The notes below the pieces were generated by a model that was not told the origin of the DNA, made no database searches, and saw only the letters and a list, made by a program, of their open reading frames with translations. A program made the position numbers and the translations under genes. 19,832 nt of DNA from JAWLFI01 sp964627995 (GTDB lineage Bacteria > Bacteroidota > Bacteroidia > Chitinophagales > Saprospiraceae): assembly GCA_964627995.1 (NCBI GenBank), contig CAZVLN010000040.1:1-19832 (forward strand). The letters are read 5' to 3'. Below, one piece after another: positions 16,701 to 19,832 of this stretch (position 1 is its first letter; each line of letters opens with the position of its first letter).

Positions 16701-17142
16701 AAATTTGATATTGACTGCCAACGTTGGCTCCATTCGTTGAAGTCAGATTGATAATGGGAAAGGGAATCCCATCTACCCAGTTCCCCAGACTCGTTCCATT
16801 ACATCCAGCTGGGCCATACAAACATGATTCATTTGTATTTAAATCGGCTTCAATAAAATACACTCGAGCCTCATTGCTTCCATCAGGGCCATAATCCTCA
16901 TAAATAGTTTCCATATTGCCTGAGTTGTGATAGCTCCAACAAGGTCCACACCAAGTGGCTGAAAAAACCAAATAAACTTGCCGACCTGCATCTAATTCGT
17001 CATAAAGCGTATGCGTATTGCCATCGAGATCGGTCAGCGTCCAGTCAGGCGCTTCTGAGCCGTCAGCCAATTGTGCAACACCAAATTCAGGGGTGAGCAT
17101 ATAACAAAGAGCTAGTACAAATAGGGTAAAAATCTTCTTCAT
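13714..17142 (-). CDS. Secreted thioredoxin / SprB-like / Ig-like / PKD modular protein with T9SS sorting domain
   Basis: An 1142-residue acidic secreted protein. Signal peptide at about 1-24 (ends GVAQ). Thioredoxin-like domain at 28-180 with WCGPCW (active CGPC at 65-68) and SYYPTVYTICPD, where the conserved cis-Pro follows YY. Three SprB-type repeats at about 185-252, 268-333 and 343-408, recognised by the EWSDGTTG / LPAGQYAVDITDANGC pattern. Five Ig-like repeats of about 83 residues begin near 419, 503, 586, 668 and 751, each with an early Cys and a later GC. A PKD domain at about 828-900 has YLWDFGDGNTSS and FEVCLTVSNDCG. Two further SprB repeats lie at 910-976 and 985-1048. The T9SS type A sorting domain at 1060-1142 has FDIYPNPVSNRLNISV, PGSYFLRV and KLFIVK. 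The protein is expected on or outside the outer membrane. Its role could be thiol-disulfide exchange at the surface, adhesion, or both; that is inference. The gene is monocistronic with its own promoter and terminator. Confidence 0.88.
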   Translation of the reverse strand: MKKIFTLFVLALCYMLTPEFGVAQLADGSEAPDWTLTDLDGNTHTLYDELDAGRQVYLVFSATWCGPCWSYHNSGNMETIYEDYGPDGSNEARVYFIEADLNTNESCLYGPAGCNGTSLGNWVDGIPFPIINLTSTNGANVGSQYQISYYPTVYTICPDKRIYETGQASSTVLETYMTSCDMEPLSVSPYDEICYEDETGGIDVELIPGHGNINYSWSNGSNNQNLSNVGQGSYTLTATDANGVFIEMEGVVGGPDQALAIQEDNLELETACFGDNNGVIELSAFGGTPGYSAEWSDGTTGFVRTDLPAGQYAVDITDANGCATSEAYEVTEPTDLDLELTRLNENCDQSDGVIIATAGGGTLPYQYDIGFGPSNNNSFIDLPAGNYALTLTDGNGCDEVQNIEIENEPAPEAVVPTSVEIECSGNEVVIDASNSEVESSTDIEWTTSDGNIVSGGNSLMPTVDAPGTYTLSLSNSSACSDMADVVVEVGGDQPIADAGETGELDCAQSSVTIGSDNSSSGADISYEWLNESGESVGATLFIDVEDVGVYTLIVTNTATGCSAESAVEVIEVSSNLEIAAEVSGQISCSVLEVEISGEGSSTGQDISYEWINSNGEVISTELNTVVASGGDYTLVILDSETGCTTQETVVVEENTEAPTAAVEGNSVIGCDLEPVDLSIATSATDRAVVWYVIENGVREEIGTGDDVSIVEAGDYEVEVTNLENGCTGVESFLVELDENVPSVEIESPGLLSCTLSEITLDATNSSQGADFEYQWTTTDGNIVANANSLSPQVDQAGTYELTIVNTLNGCENTLSVQVEAYDEAPTAELDLTSDTRTLTFSADYEGVATSYLWDFGDGNTSSDPNGEYQYSESGSFEVCLTVSNDCGENTYCSSIDITVQPLSASGSNSNIICAGEDNGAIQIEILGGITPYTIEWSTGDVDVTELTGLSAGTYSVVITDAEGTEQTLDFVITEPDPLLVANLSISNSSAGEDNGSITYDIEGGTPTYSYEWSNGATSQNIDNLPPGDYSLTVTDANGCVESFGPFTVGVSSSSFSELIVNRFDIYPNPVSNRLNISVEVPNNTDPIELEIVNTQSQSVFREVHAPATILRKQISVTDLTPGSYFLRVTSNGKQAVKLFIVK

Positions 17143-17171
17143 GATTTATGATATTTCGATGATGTAATAAT

Positions 17172-17202
17172 CAAAAATACCAAAGTTCTTTGGCTTACCA
17201 AA
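17172..17202 (-). promoter_or_regulatory. Promoter of the thioredoxin adhesin (TTTG-N19-TATTTTTG) with internal dyad
   Basis: On the minus strand TTTG (17202-17199) and TATTTTTG (17179-17172) are 19 bases apart, a very good match to the Bacteroidota promoter consensus. The leader would be about 20-25 bases. The spacer contains CCAAAG-TT-CTTTGG (plus strand 17180-17193), two perfect 6-bp half-sites with a 2-bp centre, abutting the -7 box. This would suit a dimeric repressor or activator site. Confidence 0.65.
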
Positions 17203-17317
17203 TAAAGCAACCAATAATAACGATAGTAATTGATGAATTACCTATATTCTCTTTTACTTCACGTCAAGTGTTGAAATTTAATTCGGTATAAGGCGCAAAA
17301 GTGGGTGTCTCACGAAA

Positions 17318-17348
17318 TAAAAAAGGCCGAGCTGTTGAGCTCGACCTT
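17318..17348 (-). terminator. Intrinsic terminator after the sigma factor gene
   Basis: CGAGCT (17328-17333) and AGCTCG (17338-17343) pair around GTTG. After a C/A mismatch, AAGG (17323-17326) pairs with CCTT (17345-17348). Read on the minus strand the stem is followed by a run of six T, then ATTT. It begins 29 bases past the sigma factor stop codon. Confidence 0.88.
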
Positions 17349-17377
17349 CATTTTGAAATTCTTACAAGTTGAATTAA

Positions 17378-18247
17378 TTAGGCTCCTAAATAATTCTTTA
17401 GCAATTTACTTCGGTTTGTAGTACGCAATTTATTGATTGCTTTGTCTTTAATCTGTCGCACCCGTTCTCGGGTTAAACCAAATTTATCTCCAATATCTTC
17501 TAAAGACATGGGGTGTTTTAAACCAATACCGTAATACAGTTTAATAACGTCACACTGTCGTTCAGTTAGAGAACTGAGTGAACGATTAATCTCTTTGCTC
17601 AAAGATTGAGTATAATCTAACTCCTCATCAGTCCCCGGGGTTTTATCATTCTCCAGCACATCGAGTAAAGAATTATCCTCGCCCTCCACAAAAGGAGCAT
17701 CAACGGAAACATGTCGCGAAGCTACTGCTAGTGTGGTTTCTACTTCCTCAGGAGAAATTTCCAACTGCTCCGCCAACTCGTCGGCAGAAGGCTCTCTTTC
17801 ATAGTTTTGCTCCAACTCTGAAAAAGCGCGATTGATTTTATTTAACGATCCTACTTTATTGAGAGGTAGACGAACAATACGAGATTGCTCAGCCAAAGCC
17901 TGAAGAATCGATTGGCGAATCCACCATACTGCATATGAGATAAATTTAAAACCACGGGTTTCATCAAACCTTTGTGCAGCTTTAATTAGTCCTAAGTTTC
18001 CTTCGTTAATCAAATCACTCAGCGAAAGTCCCTGGTTTTGATATTGTTTTGCTACGGATACGACAAATCTCAAATTCGCTTTGGTGAGTTTTTCTAAAGC
18101 AATTTCATCGCCTTTCTTTATTCGCTTCGCTAACTCCACCTCTTCTTCGGGAGTTAAAAGATCTACTTTCCCGATCTCTTGTAAATACTTTTCGAGAGAT
18201 TGACTTTCTCGATTTGTAATGGACTTTGTAATCTTAAGCTGCCTCAT
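17378..18247 (-). CDS. rpoD: Primary RNA polymerase sigma factor RpoD (short Bacteroidota form)
   Basis: A 289-residue sigma-70 family protein lacking the long region 1.1 of proteobacterial RpoD, as is normal for the primary sigma of Bacteroidota. Region 1.2 is at about 17-50 (SLEKYLQEIGKVDLLTPEEE). Region 2 follows at about 54-125 with NLRFVVSVAKQYQNQGLSLS, DLINEGNLGLIKAAQRFD and the -10 binding segment FKFISYAVWWIRQSI. Region 3 is at about 130-205. Region 4 is at about 220-285 with LTERQCDVIKLYYG and the -35 recognition helix DIGDKFGLTRERVRQIKDKA. Its product should recognise the TTG / TAnnTTTG promoters proposed in this window. The ATG at 18245-18247 fits the standard N-terminus of the family. 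It stands alone, divergent from the START-like gene and closed by its own terminator. Confidence 0.96.
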   Translation of the reverse strand: MRQLKITKSITNRESQSLEKYLQEIGKVDLLTPEEEVELAKRIKKGDEIALEKLTKANLRFVVSVAKQYQNQGLSLSDLINEGNLGLIKAAQRFDETRGFKFISYAVWWIRQSILQALAEQSRIVRLPLNKVGSLNKINRAFSELEQNYEREPSADELAEQLEISPEEVETTLAVASRHVSVDAPFVEGEDNSLLDVLENDKTPGTDEELDYTQSLSKEINRSLSSLTERQCDVIKLYYGIGLKHPMSLEDIGDKFGLTRERVRQIKDKAINKLRTTNRSKLLKNYLGA

Positions 18248-18284
18248 GCAATCATTTAGGTTTATTGAAAAATAGGTTTACTTC

Positions 18285-18300
18285 TTGTCTTTTCAGACAA
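18285..18300. promoter_or_regulatory. Inverted repeat in the rpoD upstream region (TTGTCT-TTTC-AGACAA)
   Basis: Two perfect 6-bp half-sites separated by 4 bp lie 38-53 bases before the rpoD ATG. The TTG of one arm, read on the minus strand, lies 23 bases before TATTTTTC, which is one base off TAnnTTTG. The dyad could therefore overlap the -33 region of the rpoD promoter and act as an operator; alternatively it is a small hairpin. Tentative. Confidence 0.35.
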
Positions 18301-18411
18301 TTCACCTCTATTGACGTATTTCCAATTCGTTTTTTACAAAAAAAGTTCAATAATTTATGAGAAATTACAAATTTACAGTTTCTTACGGCCTATAGAAAAA
18401 CCTTTAACTTT

Positions 18412-18792
18412 ATGAAGCGCGTATCTTTCGACCTAGAATATATATTTAGAGCCTCTCCTGCAATATTGTATCAATTTCTCACTACACCCTCGACATTGAT
18501 CCGATGGTTCTGTGACGGCGTTGACATTAAAGACGATATTTATACATTCAATTGGCAGGGTTTTGAAGAAGAAGCTGAATTAGTAGATGACATCGAAGAA
18601 GAACGGCTGCGGTTCCGTTGGCTCGATGCCGACGATGAAGAGGAGTATTTTGAATACAGAATGTATAAGTCGGATGTAACCGGAGAAACTATCTTGGAAA
18701 TTACCGACTTTGCAGATGAAGATGAAGTGCAAGAGCAAAAAGATTTGTGGAATAGTCAGATCGAAACGCTGCGAAAAGAAACAGGCGGGTAA
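18412..18792 (+). CDS. START-like domain protein (AHSA1/SRPBCC fold), function unknown
   Basis: A small acidic protein of 126 residues, MKRVSFDLEYIFRASPAIL at the start, then LYQFLTTPSTLIRWFCD, a WQG turn, and a long C-terminal helix (DEVQEQKDLWNSQIETLRK). This order (beta strand, two short helices, antiparallel sheet, long C-terminal helix) matches the helix-grip fold of the SRPBCC/START superfamily. It is close in style to the AHSA1-like START-like proteins common in Bacteroidota. Such domains bind hydrophobic ligands or partner proteins in the cytoplasm, but no ligand can be read from the sequence. There is no signal peptide. It is divergent from rpoD, with 164 bp between the start codons, and is followed by a strong terminator, so it is monocistronic. 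The ATG at 18412 gives the complete first strand. Confidence 0.8.
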   Translation: MKRVSFDLEYIFRASPAILYQFLTTPSTLIRWFCDGVDIKDDIYTFNWQGFEEEAELVDDIEEERLRFRWLDADDEEEYFEYRMYKSDVTGETILEITDFADEDEVQEQKDLWNSQIETLRKETGG

Positions 18793-18806
18793 GTTAGGTC
18801 TCTATT

Positions 18807-18844
18807 AAGGGAACTGATTATGCATAAATCGAAAGTTCCCTTTT
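18807..18844 (+). terminator. Intrinsic terminator after the START-like gene
   Basis: AAGGGAACT (18807-18815) pairs perfectly with AGTTCCCTT (18834-18842), and GATT/AATC (18816-18819 with 18827-18830) extends the helix inward. A T-run follows at 18841-18844. It starts 14 bases after the stop codon and isolates the gene from the ABC operon downstream. Confidence 0.88.
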
Positions 18845-18883
18845 CTAATTTTCAACTCACTTATTTACATTTGAGATACCTTT

Positions 18884-18891
18884 TATCTTTG
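18884..18891 (+). promoter_or_regulatory. Probable -7 box of the ABC transporter operon (TATCTTTG)
   Basis: TATCTTTG fits TAnnTTTG exactly and ends only four bases before the ATG at 18896, so the transcript would begin at or inside the start codon. No TTG is present 17-23 bases upstream; a TTTG at 18870-18873 is too close. Confidence 0.45.
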
Positions 18892-18895
18892 CATT

Positions 18896-19822
18896 ATGGA
18901 AAGCACACCCTCAGTTCTAGATTTACAGCAAGTCACCAAGCAATATGAAGGACATCGCGCCGTAAATCAGCTTACTTTTCAAGTAAAGCCTGGCATTTTA
19001 TTTGGGCTATTGGGTCCAAATGGAGCAGGTAAAACCTCTACAATCCGCATGATCACCGGAATCACTTTGCCCGATGAAGGAACGATCGCACTCAATGGAA
19101 AAATTGTTGACGGTCGGCTGTCCCAGGACATTGGATACCTGCCTGAAGAACGAGGTCTCTACAAAAAAATGACCGTCGGCGAACACCTCATGTATCTCAT
19201 TCGGTTACGGGGTTGGAACCGAAAAGATGGTAAGAAAAAGGTCTTGGAGTGGCTGGAACGCTTTGAAATTGAAGACTGGTGGGACAAAAAAATTGAAGAG
19301 CTTTCTAAAGGTATGCAGCAGAAAGTGCAATTCATTGCTACTGTCATGCACGATCCTAAACTCATGATATTAGACGAACCCTTCTCTGGCCTGGACCCTG
19401 TAAATACGCGCCTGGTTCAAGAAGAAATAATTCGTCTCAGCAAAGCAGGATGTGGTGTTATCCTTTCTACGCACCGCATGGAGCAAGTGGAGGAATTGTG
19501 CGATGAAATTGTGGTCGTCAATCATGGAGAAAAAATATTGGAAGGCGCCATTGAGGATATTAAAATGAAGTATTGGAACCACGAATACCTCATTGATATC
19601 GGAATGTCACCCGCTGCGTATTTGCCAGAGAATGTAGAAGTCCTGCAACAAACCAATAAAGGCCTGTGGGAAGTCCGCCTGCCAGATGATATTTCAGCGT
19701 CTTCCCTCCTGCAGCATATTATCCAACAAGATATAGAGGTCTTACATTTTGAAAAAAGTCTGCCGAGCCTCAATGAGATTTTCATAGAAGTTACCGGAGA
19801 AAAAAATCCACAAATCGCATGA
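18896..19822 (+). CDS. ABC transporter ATP-binding protein, NatA/ABC-2 exporter type
   Basis: A 308-residue ATPase subunit. Walker A GPNGAGKT at 40-47, Q-loop region GYLPEERGLYKKMTVGEHL at about 80-98, ABC signature LSKGMQQ at 136-142, Walker B LMILDEP at 156-162, D-loop SGLDP at 164-168, and the switch His in STHRM at 191-195. The extra C-terminal domain of about 80 residues (from about 225) is the DUF4162-like extension seen in NatA-type ATPases of ABC-2 exporters. It powers export by a membrane permease encoded next, which begins in a 4-bp ATGA overlap. The substrate is unknown; in NatA-like systems it can be sodium, drugs or lipid-linked products. It has its own promoter after the terminator of the START-like gene. 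Confidence 0.93.
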   Translation: MESTPSVLDLQQVTKQYEGHRAVNQLTFQVKPGILFGLLGPNGAGKTSTIRMITGITLPDEGTIALNGKIVDGRLSQDIGYLPEERGLYKKMTVGEHLMYLIRLRGWNRKDGKKKVLEWLERFEIEDWWDKKIEELSKGMQQKVQFIATVMHDPKLMILDEPFSGLDPVNTRLVQEEIIRLSKAGCGVILSTHRMEQVEELCDEIVVVNHGEKILEGAIEDIKMKYWNHEYLIDIGMSPAAYLPENVEVLQQTNKGLWEVRLPDDISASSLLQHIIQQDIEVLHFEKSLPSLNEIFIEVTGEKNPQIA

Positions 19823-19832
19823 GTAAAACGGG
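19819..19832 (+). CDS. Start of the next operon gene, probably the ABC-2 permease (cut by window end)
   Basis: An ATG at 19819 overlaps the TGA of the ATPase gene (ATGA) and opens MSKT before the window ends. Translational coupling and the NatA-type ATPase upstream suggest an ABC-2 membrane permease. The four complete codons visible cannot prove this. Confidence 0.5.

Overview
The window reads as ordinary chromosomal DNA of a free-living, probably aquatic member of the Bacteroidota (Saprospiria-, Chitinophagia- or Cryomorphaceae-like; the exact lineage cannot be told from the sequence alone). Evidence: a short 289-residue primary sigma factor starting MRQLKITKSI, a fused SecDF, two secreted proteins ending in type IX secretion (T9SS) type A sorting domains, a TonB-dependent receptor with an N-terminal carboxypeptidase-regulatory-like domain, no Shine-Dalgarno sequences, and repeated -7 boxes of the Bacteroidota form TAnnTTTG in front of genes.

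Layout. Positions 1-449 are non-coding and repeat-rich: ten copies of a heptamer at the very edge, a hairpin, a 16-bp tandem repeat and a GC-rich block of nested stem-loops. Then, on the minus strand: a family 2 glycosyltransferase (450-1643); an OmpA-type lipoprotein with the TPR / PD40 propeller / carboxypeptidase-regulatory / OmpA order of PorE, the T9SS peptidoglycan-anchoring protein (1782-3740); SecDF (3810-6944); and a TonB-dependent receptor (7097-9343). Only 20 bp from the receptor start a divergent small T9SS cargo protein begins (9364-10158, plus). It converges, with overlapping stop codons, on a TerB-like hypothetical gene (10155-10622, minus). MutS follows on the plus strand (11033-13663) and shares a bidirectional terminator with a large minus-strand secreted protein (13714-17142) made of thioredoxin, SprB-like, Ig-like and PKD modules plus a T9SS tail. 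The right end holds the primary sigma factor (17378-18247, minus), a divergent START-like protein (18412-18792) and the beginning of an ABC exporter operon (18896 to the edge) whose permease starts in a 4-bp overlap.

Functional picture. Several genes belong to envelope traffic: SecDF drives Sec export across the inner membrane, the PorE-like lipoprotein would tie the T9SS to peptidoglycan, and the two CTD-bearing proteins are likely clients of both. MutS, RpoD, the START-like protein and the ABC exporter are independent units, each mostly with its own terminator or promoter.

I found no CRISPR array, transposase, prophage, toxin-antitoxin pair or recognisable defence system, and no tRNA or rRNA. 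The points most worth a second look are the structured repeat block at the left end, the multi-domain thioredoxin adhesin with a dyad inside its promoter, -7 boxes placed so close to start codons that leaderless transcripts are likely, and an intrinsic terminator sitting directly in front of the PorE-like start codon.
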